A stretch of 33,639 nt of DNA. Source: Gammaproteobacteria bacterium (lineage in GTDB: Bacteria > Pseudomonadota > Gammaproteobacteria > Steroidobacterales > Woeseiaceae). Under the pieces are notes generated by a model that saw nothing but the letters and a program-made list of their open reading frames with translations, was not told the DNA's origin and did not search any database. Shown here one piece after another: positions 15,975 to 24,109 of the stretch. The position numbers and the translations under genes are program-made. How positions within the stretch are numbered: position 1 is the first letter of the stretch; every line of letters starts with the position of its first letter. The DNA is taken from assembly GCA_029865385.1 (NCBI GenBank), contig JAOUGX010000031.1, positions 1 through 33,639 of the forward strand, written 5' to 3'.

Positions 15975-16757
15975 CTATCCGGCGCTCTTGCGCGGGCCCG
16001 GAAAAAAGGCATTCGTTTGCGCCTTGTACCGGGCGTATTTCGGTCGTCGTTCGCCTATATCACGCTCGAGCAACGCGACGCCGGAGACCTTCAGCAACAG
16101 GAAGCTCATCAATAACGGCGACGCAATTGCCCACCAGCCGCCGGCAGAAACGGCAATCAGGTAAAGCCCCCACCAGACGCAGAAATCACCGAAGTAGTTC
16201 GGGTGACGGGTATATCGCCACAAGCCGGTGTCCAGCACTTTGCCCTGGCTGCCAGCCTTCGAACGAAATCGCGCGAGCTGCCAATCGCCGACGGATTCGA
16301 AGAAGAATCCGATGAGCCAAAGCGTGATTCCCGCGATATCGAGTAGCCCGATCTCCCGGGACGACACAATGGCCGGCAGCAAAGGCAGGGAAATGAACGC
16401 GGCCAGCACAGCCTGCAGCCCGAATACGATATAGAGACTCTTGATGGCGAAGTGCGGCGAATTGTTCTCGCGAATCTGCTGGTAACGGTAATCCTCATCT
16501 TCGCCGTGATTGCGCCAGAAGATGTAGGCGGAGAGGCGCAGTGACCAGATCGAAACCAGTGCCAGCACGATAGCGCTGCGAGCACTCAGCAAATCCGCGC
16601 TGCTTGCGTAGACCAGGGCCGCGATCAGAAACATCAGCGGCCACATGCCATCGACGATGCTGACATCGCGACGAATGAGGCTCACGATCCACCCGGCAAC
16701 GCCAAAAAGCAGCAGTACGCCGAGAGCGAGCGCCCATACTTGCAGAACGGCGTTCAT
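15975..16757 (-). CDS. DUF1295 integral membrane protein (steroid-reductase/ICMT-like)
   Basis: 260 residues with about six transmembrane helices and the signature T-G-L-W-R-Y-T-R-H-P-N-Y-F-G-D-F at residues 177-192, shared by DUF1295, steroid 5-alpha-reductase C-terminal domains and isoprenylcysteine methyltransferases. Such proteins reduce or methylate lipophilic substrates in the membrane using NADPH or SAM. Start overlaps the DUF2878 stop by ATGA (16754-16757). In this operon it probably acts on an acyl chain intermediate, but cofactor and substrate are not decided by the sequence. Confidence 0.9.
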   Translation of the reverse strand: MNAVLQVWALALGVLLLFGVAGWIVSLIRRDVSIVDGMWPLMFLIAALVYASSADLLSARSAIVLALVSIWSLRLSAYIFWRNHGEDEDYRYQQIRENNSPHFAIKSLYIVFGLQAVLAAFISLPLLPAIVSSREIGLLDIAGITLWLIGFFFESVGDWQLARFRSKAGSQGKVLDTGLWRYTRHPNYFGDFCVWWGLYLIAVSAGGWWAIASPLLMSFLLLKVSGVALLERDIGERRPKYARYKAQTNAFFPGPRKSAG

Positions 16758-17305
16758 TTCAGCGGAATCCGCACTAGGTCGGCTTCGGCTTGCGGGATAG
16801 CGCCATCGAGGCGCTTCGCGAGCAGCAGCAGGCCTGGCATCAGCGCGCCCCAGCCTATCGCCAGTGCGATCATGGCGGCGGAGAAATCATTCAGTGTGAC
16901 GGCGCCGAACTTCGCTCCGAAGTAATAGGAAAGCGGGCCGGAGATCGCACCCATCGCCGCGGCCAGAAGGAAACGCGAGCGCAACCAGCGAAAGGACACG
17001 TTGAAGGTCGTGGCAAACAGCATCCACATCGCGACGATCCAGTAAGGCGAAAATCCGGCTGCCAACGTACCGGTCGGGTAGCTCAGCCACCCGGCCGAGA
17101 TCATGATGCTGTCGACTGCAGCGCCGATCAACCCGGTCATGATGATCAGGAGGAGCTCATTCAAGGGATAGCCGACCAGCCGCAGGTGCAACACAATGGC
17201 GACGAAGATCACGGCCGGACCCAGCAGCGGCATTTCTACCGCAACACCAACGACGCTGGACAGCCAGCCGATCTTGAAGGCAATGACGTTGATCAACATG
17301 TTCAT
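16754..17305 (-). CDS. DUF2878 integral membrane protein
   Basis: 183 residues from ATG 17305, which overlaps the upstream methyltransferase stop by ATGA. Five or so hydrophobic helices with few charged residues; the opening I-N-V-I-A-F-K-I-G-W and the middle G-x-S-P-Y-W-I-V-A-M-W fit DUF2878, a family usually seen beside Cfa/DUF1365/DUF1295 genes. No catalytic motif is apparent. It may be a membrane scaffold or flippase-like partner of the lipid-modifying enzymes; this is a guess from context. Confidence 0.85.
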   Translation of the reverse strand: MNMLINVIAFKIGWLSSVVGVAVEMPLLGPAVIFVAIVLHLRLVGYPLNELLLIIMTGLIGAAVDSIMISAGWLSYPTGTLAAGFSPYWIVAMWMLFATTFNVSFRWLRSRFLLAAAMGAISGPLSYYFGAKFGAVTLNDFSAAMIALAIGWGALMPGLLLLAKRLDGAIPQAEADLVRIPLK

Positions 17306-18357
17306 GAATGCACTCCATGCTTGGGCTGGAAAAGGTAATGTCCCACCAGCCATTCTTTACCATTGTGAGAACCGAACATCTCGCTGACAGCAAGGAAAAA
17401 CATGCGCCAGCGCATCCACCAGCGATTGCTGTTCTCTTTGCCGTAAACGCTTTCCAGGATCGGCATGATGCGCTGCTTGCGCGCATCCATATTGTCGAGC
17501 CATGCTTCGGCTGTTTGGCGGTATTCCGTGCCATCCCAGGTCCAGCGGTTGACCAGTGAGAGATGTTGCTGGAAACGCATTGGCAGATCCTGGCTCGGCA
17601 TGATGCCGCCGGAGAAGAAATGCCGGCTCATCCAATCGCCGGGACCGGCATCCACGAATTCGTATGCCGCGCTGCGGTGACAGAATATGTGCATGAAAAA
17701 CCTTCCATCGCCTTTGAGCCAGCGGGAGATGCGGTCGAACAGGGCGCCGTAGTTACGCATGTGTTCGAACATTTCGATAGACACGATTCGGTCGAACTGC
17801 CCGGCGGGCCGAAAGTAATTCATATCGGCCGTAATGACGTTCAGATTCGCCAGGCCACGGTCCGCCGCTTCGGCTTCGATGAACTGGCGTTGCGCGTGCG
17901 AGTTGGACACGGCGGTAACCCGGCTCGCCGGGTAGTGCTGCGCAATCCACAGCGACAGCGAGCCCCAGCCGCAGCCCAGATCGAGAACCTGCATGCCGTC
18001 CTCGATTCCGGCACGGCGGCAGGTGATTTCGAGCGCAGCCTGTTCCGCGGCTTCGAGGCTGCCGGCTCCGTCGCCCCAGAAGCAACAGCTGTACTTGCGG
18101 TGCTTGCCAAGCACCTCAGCAAAAAATGCCGGCGGCACTTCGTAGTGCTGCTCGTTCGCCGCGTCGGTTTGCAAAGCAATCTCCGAGCGGTTCATCATCG
18201 CGATGAAAGCATCGAGGTCGGGATGCGCCTTGTTTCCGGATTGCGTTACCTTGCGGCGGCGTTGTTCAACGAGTCGCCGGATACCAAAGCGAATGACCGG
18301 GTCCGGAATAAATCCGGACTCGGCCATTTCTGTCGCACTTTTTGCAAGAACCGTCAT
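17302..18357 (-). CDS. second Cfa-family SAM-dependent methyltransferase
   Basis: 351 residues. Residues about 70-351 are a Cfa/coclaurine-N-methyltransferase-like domain: N-E-Q-H-Y-E-V-P at 68-75, Y-S-C-C-F-W, SAM motif V-L-D-L-G-C-G-W-G-S-L, then V-S-N-S-x-A-Q and S-I-E-M-F-E-H-M. The N-terminus is shorter than in the Cfa at 11412-12704 and the two are clearly different subfamilies, so they should do different methylations. UfaM of the Rhodobacter furan-fatty-acid pathway is of this general kind. It follows the DUF4397 gene by 18 bases. Confidence 0.9.
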   Translation of the reverse strand: MTVLAKSATEMAESGFIPDPVIRFGIRRLVEQRRRKVTQSGNKAHPDLDAFIAMMNRSEIALQTDAANEQHYEVPPAFFAEVLGKHRKYSCCFWGDGAGSLEAAEQAALEITCRRAGIEDGMQVLDLGCGWGSLSLWIAQHYPASRVTAVSNSHAQRQFIEAEAADRGLANLNVITADMNYFRPAGQFDRIVSIEMFEHMRNYGALFDRISRWLKGDGRFFMHIFCHRSAAYEFVDAGPGDWMSRHFFSGGIMPSQDLPMRFQQHLSLVNRWTWDGTEYRQTAEAWLDNMDARKQRIMPILESVYGKENSNRWWMRWRMFFLAVSEMFGSHNGKEWLVGHYLFQPKHGVHS

Positions 18358-18375
18358 GGTAAGTGCCGTTCGGCC

Positions 18376-19737
18376 TTACGGGTTGAAGTCGTCAAGGAGA
18401 ATCAGACCCAGCGGTGCGCCGCCACCGGCAGCGTCACGTGCGATGGCAGTGTAAACACCACCGGCATCGAGAGTGACGTTAGCAAAGATTGCAACGGTGG
18501 TGGTGCCGGTCGGTGTAACCGATATGTCGTATGAGCCCGGAGCCAGCGACAGGAACCCGGTATTCGCCTTCAGCGGCACTGCCGTCAGGGCGGGGGTTTC
18601 CATCGTGATGTCGGCACCCGGTGCGGTTACATAAATATCGACGTCACCGGCCGCGGGAGATCCATGGACGATGCGCACCTTGGCCTCGGTGGATACCGGT
18701 CGCGCATCGTCGTCGAGGACCAGCGCATCGATGCTGGCAAGCAGGTCGATCGCGACAACGGTGTATTTCTCACCGGCCGCGAGATCGAGGTCGGCGTCGA
18801 TTACGATTACGCCCGCGTTGTTTTCGGGTGTCACCTTAACATTGTAGGTTGCCGGCGGAACGCTGACGAACGGCGTGAAATCCGGGTACGCAAGGCTCTC
18901 GATCAGCGGCTGCGCGAAATTATCGTTGACAACAACGTCGACAGGCGGAGCGTCCGGCGACGCGTGCACAACCCTGAGGTCCGCCGGGGTGTTGACGTCC
19001 GCGATCTCGGCGGAGCCGGCACCGGTCAATACGACGAGGCCGATGGGAGCGGCGCCCGTGGTGGTGTTTTCAACCGCGCTGGCCAGCAGGTCGTCGCCGT
19101 CGCTCAGCGTCACAGTACCGGAATCGAATACCACCGTTGCAGGATCGTTGGGCAGCGTTACGCGAACCTGGTAGTCGCCGGCCGGCACTTCGACCGGGCC
19201 AAGGTCTTCCTTGAACGAGAAAGTACCCAGCGGCGCGCTGGCTGTCAGATCGGCACCCGGTGCGGTCGCGTAGACATCGACCTGCGGTGCCATCGGTGCG
19301 GCGTGCAATACGCGCAGTCGGGCGGAACCCGCTGCAACGGCCGTATCCGGTTGCTCGAGGATTACTGGCTCGATGTTTGCAACGTCGCCAACTGCGACGA
19401 TGCTATAAAGCGTATCTGCCGCGAAAGTCAGGGTTACCGGACCAATAACGGTAGCCGGGCCGCCGGGCGTGTTGCCGTCGACCTGGATTGAATAGTCTCC
19501 TACGTCCAGTTCGAGGGCTGCTGAGCCCCCTTTGTAATCGACGTCCGTCAGTGCAGCCGCACCGTCAACCAGCACATCCACGGACGGGGCATCGGGAGAA
19601 GCATGCAGAACCTGCAGCCTGAAGGTGTCTACCGGCGGAGTCGGTGCCGGCCCTGCCGCAGGAATATTGTCATTATTGTCACAGCCCGCAAGCCCAAGGC
19701 CGATCGCCATAACTGTCAAGGGTAAAAATTTGTTCAT
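18376..19737 (-). CDS. DUF4397-repeat lipoprotein
   Basis: 453 residues from ATG 19737 (CGGAGG upstream). The lipobox G-L-A-G-C puts the lipidated cysteine at C19. The mature protein is made of four related beta-sandwich units, each opening like [11 protein letters not shown]-x-V-D-V and closing with a P-A-G-x-Y-x-V-x-V-T strand, typical of DUF4397. It is Ala/Asp-rich and lacks other cysteines, as expected of a surface or periplasmic lipoprotein. It is the first gene of the lipid operon and the only one with no obvious lipid-enzyme link; the next gene starts 18 bases on. Confidence 0.9.
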   Translation of the reverse strand: MNKFLPLTVMAIGLGLAGCDNNDNIPAAGPAPTPPVDTFRLQVLHASPDAPSVDVLVDGAAALTDVDYKGGSAALELDVGDYSIQVDGNTPGGPATVIGPVTLTFAADTLYSIVAVGDVANIEPVILEQPDTAVAAGSARLRVLHAAPMAPQVDVYATAPGADLTASAPLGTFSFKEDLGPVEVPAGDYQVRVTLPNDPATVVFDSGTVTLSDGDDLLASAVENTTTGAAPIGLVVLTGAGSAEIADVNTPADLRVVHASPDAPPVDVVVNDNFAQPLIESLAYPDFTPFVSVPPATYNVKVTPENNAGVIVIDADLDLAAGEKYTVVAIDLLASIDALVLDDDARPVSTEAKVRIVHGSPAAGDVDIYVTAPGADITMETPALTAVPLKANTGFLSLAPGSYDISVTPTGTTTVAIFANVTLDAGGVYTAIARDAAGGGAPLGLILLDDFNP

Positions 19738-19790
19738 CGCTCCAGTCCTCCGAAATTGAGGGGCCAGTGTGCGGATTGGTCTCAACGAAT

Positions 19791-19820
19791 GGTTTTCAGC
19801 GGTGTTTCAGAGTGTTTCCG
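19791..19820. promoter_or_regulatory. tandem direct repeats, candidate OmpR-family response-regulator box
   Basis: GTGTTTC occurs at 19802-19808 and again at 19812-19818 (10-base period), with a degenerate GGTTTTC at 19791-19797; the TTTC cores are spaced 11 and 10 bases. Head-to-tail half-sites one helical turn apart are the usual target of OmpR/PhoB-type regulators. The box lies between the divergent DUF4397 operon and the response-regulator gene and abuts a possible -35 at 19822. Confidence 0.45.
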
Positions 19821-19821
19821 T

Positions 19822-19850
19822 TTGTAACGGCCGCGCATTGCCCCGATACG
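19822..19850 (+). promoter_or_regulatory. possible promoter of the two-component system
   Basis: TTGTAA (19822-19827), 17-base spacer and GATACG (19845-19850) form a weak sigma70-like promoter directly downstream of the tandem-repeat box, which would suit activation by the response regulator. The poor -10 makes this tentative. Confidence 0.28.
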
Positions 19851-19880
19851 GGGTTGCGAAATGCGGCTATGATGCGGCGC

Positions 19881-20576
19881 ATGATCAAGGTTTTGCTCAT
19901 CGACGACGACCGCAAGCATTCGGCATTGCTGAAGGCCTACCTGAAGCAATTCGGTATAGCGCTGGACTGTGCCGGTGATGCCGACGAAGGTTTTCGCCGC
20001 CTGTCGCGCTCGGATCCGGACCTGTTGCTTCTAGACGTCATGCTACCGGGACGTGACGGCTTCGATATTTGCCGGGAAATCCGTCAAAGCAGTCGCATAC
20101 CTATCATCATGCTGACCGCACGCGGTGATGTCGTCGACCGCGTGTCCGGACTCGAGATCGGGGCCGATGACTACATCGGCAAGCCGTTCGAACCGCGCGA
20201 GCTGGTCGCACGTATTCAAAGCATTATGCGGCGGACCACGGCTTCGGATGCCGGGCCACAGCTGATGCGTTTCGAAGGAATCGAAATCGATACCGATGCC
20301 CGATCGGTTACGGTCGACGGTGCACCTGTCGAGCTGACATCAATGGAGTTCGAGCTGCTCGTTATTCTCGCCCGACGTGCCGGCAAGAAAGTTTCACGAG
20401 ACGAGATTCTGAACGACCTGCGCGGCATCGATGCCGCCATCCTGACGCGCGCGGTCGACATCATGGTAAGTCGGTTGCGGCAAAAAATCGGCGATTCAGT
20501 GAAACCGCCCCGTTTCATCCGGACGATCTGGGGCCTCGGTTACTCTTTCGTTGCGCAGCGCCGAACGGATGCTTGA
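19881..20576 (+). CDS. OmpR/CpxR-family response regulator
   Basis: 231 residues from ATG 19881; ATGs at 19869 and 19872 would add three or four residues. The receiver domain (1-115) has the acidic cluster I-D-D-D at 7-10, phosphoacceptor D52 in L-L-L-D-V-M-L-P-G, T79 and K101. Residues about 130-228 are a winged-helix DNA-binding domain ending F-I-R-T-I-W-G-L-G-Y-S-F. It diverges from the lipid operon and overlaps the kinase gene by 8 bases. The tandem repeats at 19791-19820 are the natural candidate for its own binding site. Confidence 0.95.
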   Translation: MIKVLLIDDDRKHSALLKAYLKQFGIALDCAGDADEGFRRLSRSDPDLLLLDVMLPGRDGFDICREIRQSSRIPIIMLTARGDVVDRVSGLEIGADDYIGKPFEPRELVARIQSIMRRTTASDAGPQLMRFEGIEIDTDARSVTVDGAPVELTSMEFELLVILARRAGKKVSRDEILNDLRGIDAAILTRAVDIMVSRLRQKIGDSVKPPRFIRTIWGLGYSFVAQRRTDA

Positions 20577-21897
20577 GAGCCTGACGCGCTCGCTTTCTTT
20601 CCGGCTGCTCGCGGTCTTCCTGGTTCTGGCCGCACTCTTTACTTACGGCGCCACCGTCGCCATTCGCTGGATCTACAGCAGCGACGATCTGCGCGAACTG
20701 ATCAGTGGACACCTGGCGTTGCACGTGGAGTACGTGCGCCAGGACATCGGCGATCCGCCCAGAATCGATCGCGCAATCGCTATAACCAGGCAGGTGCCGG
20801 TCGACATTCGTATAGCGGGTCCGGACGTCAACTGGGCTTCGGATCCGAATTTTCCCGAGATGAGCGAACTGCAGTTCGGCAAGAGCGAAATCTTCAGCGA
20901 GGAACCGGACGCCTGGCTCAAGGAATTGAAAAACGTCGAGTTCGCGGTACTCGATGAACACCAGTTTCTCAAGATTGAACAGGGCTCCCACGCGATAGTC
21001 GTTTCCTCACCACGAATTGCGGATCATCCTTCGGGCCCTGATTTGTTGCCCATCATCCTGGGCATTGGCCTGGTCTGGCTTTTCATCGCCTATGTTGCCG
21101 TCAGGTGGCTGTTCAGCCCGATCGATTCCATTCGCGAAGGCGCCGCGAGAATCGGCAGTGGCGATTTCGATTATCGAATCAGCGGCTATCGGCAGGACCA
21201 GCTCGGTGACCTGGCGGAAGACGTCAACAAGCTCGCATCGGATGTCCGCGGAATGCTCGATGCGAAGCGACACCTGATGCTCGGCATCAGTCATGAGTTG
21301 CGGTCGCCGCTGTCGCGGTTGCGGCTCGCGCTTGAGTTTGTCGAGGATGGCGATCAGAAAGAGGATCTGCGCGTAGAAATCACGGAGATGGAACAGATCG
21401 TGGCGACGCTGCTCGAGGCGGAACGATTGAACACACGCCATGCGCCGCTGAATCGCACTACTGTGTCTGTACGCGATCTCATCGAACAGCTGATTGCCGA
21501 TTACTTCGCGCGCGACGCGGACAGAATTGAACTGCGAATTGACGACGACTCAATGGTCGCCAACGTCGACGACGCTCGATTGATATTGTTGTTGAAGAAC
21601 CTGGTCAGCAACGCCTTGCGGTACTCGGAGGACGGTCCCGTCGTACTGACGGTGTCCCTGGAGAATAGCGAGCTCGTCATCCGCGTTGCCGACCAGGGGC
21701 CGGGGTTCTCGGCGAAACAGGCGGAACATTTTGCCGAGCCGTTTTACAGGGGCGACCCGTCGCGTACGCGGCAGACGGGTGGCACGGGTCTGGGGCTGTA
21801 CATTTCCAGACTCATAGCAGGGGCGCATGGCGGCAGCCTGAGTCTGGATAGCAGCTACACCGGCGGAGCCTGCGTCGTGGCAAGGCTCATGGTCTGA
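20569..21897 (+). CDS. sensor histidine kinase (CpxA/EnvZ type)
   Basis: 442 residues from ATG 20569; a TTG at 20551 is an alternative. Two transmembrane helices (about 11-33 and 158-180) flank a periplasmic sensor of about 120 residues. A HAMP domain follows (about 181-233), then the H-box L-G-I-S-H-E-L-R-S-P-L-S-R-L-R with H242, the N-box K-N-L-V-S-N-A-L-R-Y, and G-boxes D-Q-G-P-G-F and G-G-T-G-L-G-L-Y. The periplasmic sensor shows no family I recognise. Genetic coupling to the response regulator makes them cognate partners; given the neighbourhood, envelope or membrane-lipid stress is a reasonable signal. Confidence 0.94.
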   Translation: MLESLTRSLSFRLLAVFLVLAALFTYGATVAIRWIYSSDDLRELISGHLALHVEYVRQDIGDPPRIDRAIAITRQVPVDIRIAGPDVNWASDPNFPEMSELQFGKSEIFSEEPDAWLKELKNVEFAVLDEHQFLKIEQGSHAIVVSSPRIADHPSGPDLLPIILGIGLVWLFIAYVAVRWLFSPIDSIREGAARIGSGDFDYRISGYRQDQLGDLAEDVNKLASDVRGMLDAKRHLMLGISHELRSPLSRLRLALEFVEDGDQKEDLRVEITEMEQIVATLLEAERLNTRHAPLNRTTVSVRDLIEQLIADYFARDADRIELRIDDDSMVANVDDARLILLLKNLVSNALRYSEDGPVVLTVSLENSELVIRVADQGPGFSAKQAEHFAEPFYRGDPSRTRQTGGTGLGLYISRLIAGAHGGSLSLDSSYTGGACVVARLMV

Positions 21898-22013
21898 CGA
21901 GCCTCGTCAGCCGATAACGTCCTGATTACGAAGAATATCGCCAAACTCTGGCGGTATCCCGGTGCCGGGAGTAGGATTAGCCGCAATATCGCGCGTGATG
22001 GAATAAGAAAAAG

Positions 22014-22553
22014 ATGCGGGCGATCGCACTGACCTTCCTGTCAATCCTGGTCGCTGGATGCTCCGGCGGCGGCGAGCCCGCCTACTCGGTGCTTTTTGGC
22101 GAAGACGAAACGCGCCTCAGTGCAGACGAGCAACAGGCGGTCTTTTCCATGATGGCCTCGGCGTTTCCGCTTTCAGAAGATGGCGAAACGCTTACCGACC
22201 CCAACTGCGGCGATATAGAACCTGTGACCGAAGTCGTCGACCTGAACGGCGACGGCAGTTACGAGGTATTTATCACCTGGGGCAACAGCTGCCTTTCCGG
22301 GCACGCCGGCAGGAGCCTTACACTATTCGTCAAGGATCGGTCGGGCAAATATCAATATCAGCTTGGGTTTCCTGCGGCCGGTTACGACGCGCTGGAACGC
22401 GGTGTCGACGGCTTTCCTGAGTTGTTGCTGGGCGGACCCGGGTTCTGTTTTCCGATCTGGGCATGGGATGGCGACAACTACGAATTCAAGTGCAACCTGC
22501 CGCAGGAAGAGGGGGGTTGCGAATACCAGGGTAATACTTGTCTGGAGGAGTGA
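22014..22553 (+). CDS. lipoprotein with a calcium-loop-like segment, unknown function
   Basis: 179 residues. Lipobox I-L-V-A-G-C gives lipidated C16. Residues about 78-88 read D-L-N-G-D-G-S-Y-E-V-F, like an EF-hand or FG-GAP calcium loop, in a beta-rich domain. Six further cysteines (two near the C-terminus in G-G-C-E-Y-Q-G-N-T-C) suggest disulfides. It precedes the next gene by one base and is co-transcribed with it. No family assigned beyond the FG-GAP-like loop. Confidence 0.75.
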   Translation: MRAIALTFLSILVAGCSGGGEPAYSVLFGEDETRLSADEQQAVFSMMASAFPLSEDGETLTDPNCGDIEPVTEVVDLNGDGSYEVFITWGNSCLSGHAGRSLTLFVKDRSGKYQYQLGFPAAGYDALERGVDGFPELLLGGPGFCFPIWAWDGDNYEFKCNLPQEEGGCEYQGNTCLEE

Positions 22554-22554
22554 G

Positions 22555-23157
22555 ATGGCAAATGATAGCTATGGCAGCGCCAAGGTCGGCATGAAGACAG
22601 TTGAGCTTCGAGGGTTTACGGGAACGGTGAGCGGTGTTTCGAAGTCGTCGTACACGCAAACACATGTAGACCACCAGAACCGGACTTCGTCAACCAGCAC
22701 CACCAACTACACCGAGTTCAGGCTCAACGCACCAGACGGGTCGTTGCAACAGCTCGAAGTGGAATCAAAATATGCTCGTGTCAACGACGGAGATGTGGCG
22801 ACGGCCTTCTGGGGAAACGTTGGCGGCAAGGATCGGAACTATTACCTTGCTGTCTACAATCATAAGCTCGGCGAGCTCGGCATCATTCCGTCCGAACGAA
22901 ACCGGCTTGCCGGGCCGGTGGGCCACGCATTCCTGATCATCGTCGCGGTATTTGCCGGTGTCTTCGGCGTTTTCGGTGTGCTTGGCGGCAGCTTCGCCGG
23001 CATGATCGGCGTCGGAATTGCCGGCGGCGTGTGGTGGATCATCAAGCAACGCCGCAAGACCCTTCTGGACCTCGTTGACTCGGGTGTCGCGCAGGTCAAA
23101 TCAGGAGGGAGAAAGGCACCACAGCCGATGCATACTGGCGCAGCGATTCAAACCTGA
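22555..23157 (+). CDS. membrane protein of unknown function
   Basis: 200 residues from ATG 22555, with G-G-A-G-G-A-G in the DNA just before the previous gene's stop. Residues 1-115 are soluble and Ser/Thr/Asn-rich (for example N-R-T-S-S-T-S-T-T-N-Y), with E-F-R-L-N-A-P-D-G-S and a small beta domain. Residues about 123-164 are two closely spaced hydrophobic helices rich in Gly and Val, and the tail is basic. There is no signal peptide, so the soluble part is probably cytoplasmic. I do not recognise the family. It converges with aguB, whose stop is 19 bases away. Confidence 0.7.
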   Translation: MANDSYGSAKVGMKTVELRGFTGTVSGVSKSSYTQTHVDHQNRTSSTSTTNYTEFRLNAPDGSLQQLEVESKYARVNDGDVATAFWGNVGGKDRNYYLAVYNHKLGELGIIPSERNRLAGPVGHAFLIIVAVFAGVFGVFGVLGGSFAGMIGVGIAGGVWWIIKQRRKTLLDLVDSGVAQVKSGGRKAPQPMHTGAAIQT

Positions 23158-23175
23158 AGCCTGTTCTTGGCCTGC

Positions 23176-24081
23176 TCAGTCGGGATCGATGAATCTTTCG
23201 GTGATCGGCGCATAGGCGTCGATACGGCGGTCGCGAAAAAACGGCCAGCCATGTCGCGTTCGCGCCATCTCCCCGAGATCCAGTTCCTGAACCAGGACGC
23301 ATTCCTTGTCGACCGGCGCGCGGCAGAGGATTCGACCGTCGGGCGCGACCATGAAACCCTGCCCCCAGAACTCGATACCGCCATCGCCACGCGGATCCGG
23401 TTCGAACCCGAAACGATTGACGGCAACGACGAAACAGCCATTTGCCACCGCGTGTGATCGCTGAATGGTTTCCCAGGCCTGGTGCTGGTGTTCGCCGTAC
23501 TGGTCCTTTTCTTCCGGGTGCCAGCCGATTGCGGTCGGGTAGAACAGGATCTCGGCGCCCCTGAGTGCCGTCAGTCGAGCCGCTTCCGGGTACCACTGGT
23601 CCCAGCAGATCAGGACACCGAGTTCCGCCTTGTCCGTACCGAAAGATTTGAAGCCAAGATCGCCGGGCGCAAAAAAATATTTTTCGTAGTAACGCGGATC
23701 GTCCGGGATGTGCATCTTTCGGTACTTGCCGATGTAACCTCGCTTGCCGTCAACCACCGCGGTCGTGTTGTGATAAAGGCCCGGGGCCCGTTTTTCGAAC
23801 AGGCTGACGACGATCGCAACCTCATGCGCTGCCGCAAGCTCGGCGAACGCGTCAGTGCTCGGACCGGGAATCTGCTCGGCAAGTGCGAAGTGAGCATCGT
23901 CTTCGCTCTGGCAAAAGTATCGTGAGCGAAACAATTCCGGCAGGCAAACCACCTGCGCGCCGGAAGCTATCGCCTCCCGCGTCAGTTTCAATGCCTTCTG
24001 CATGTTGTCAGTGGGATCTTCCGAGCAACTCATCTGCACGAGGCCGACCTTGACGGTTTTCGGTTTGTCAGCTGGTTTCAT
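23176..24081 (-). CDS. aguB: N-carbamoylputrescine amidase
   Basis: 301-residue nitrilase-superfamily enzyme that hydrolyses N-carbamoylputrescine to putrescine, CO2 and ammonia. The catalytic triad is visible: E49 in C-L-P-E-L-F, K122 in Y-R-K-M-H-I-P-D-D, and C159 in I-C-W-D-Q-W-Y-P-E. The specific pattern Y-Y-E-K-Y-F-F-A-P-G-D-L-G-F and the C-terminal R-R-I-D-A-Y match AguB rather than general amidases. It follows speA by 28 bases and completes the SpeA-AguA-AguB route from arginine. Confidence 0.95.
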   Translation of the reverse strand: MKPADKPKTVKVGLVQMSCSEDPTDNMQKALKLTREAIASGAQVVCLPELFRSRYFCQSEDDAHFALAEQIPGPSTDAFAELAAAHEVAIVVSLFEKRAPGLYHNTTAVVDGKRGYIGKYRKMHIPDDPRYYEKYFFAPGDLGFKSFGTDKAELGVLICWDQWYPEAARLTALRGAEILFYPTAIGWHPEEKDQYGEHQHQAWETIQRSHAVANGCFVVAVNRFGFEPDPRGDGGIEFWGQGFMVAPDGRILCRAPVDKECVLVQELDLGEMARTRHGWPFFRDRRIDAYAPITERFIDPD

Positions 24082-24109
24082 TTTGCCGTTAACTTCACTG
24101 TCGTAATAC

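Noticed and set aside
19841-19853. CCCC-GATAC-GGGG inverted repeat near the response regulator start, considered as an operator.
   Set aside because: Four-base arms are too short to be meaningful in GC-rich DNA; it overlaps the weak -10 instead.
11412-21897. Looked for an ECF sigma factor and ChrR-type anti-sigma factor expected beside photolyase/cfa genes.
   Set aside because: None of the genes here encodes sigma2/sigma4 regions or a ChrR-like cupin; only a two-component system is present.
21935-21970. Two adjacent hairpins after the histidine kinase gene, considered as a terminator.
   Set aside because: The first is a 9-bp stem with one G-U pair, the second is too tight, and neither is followed by a T-tract.
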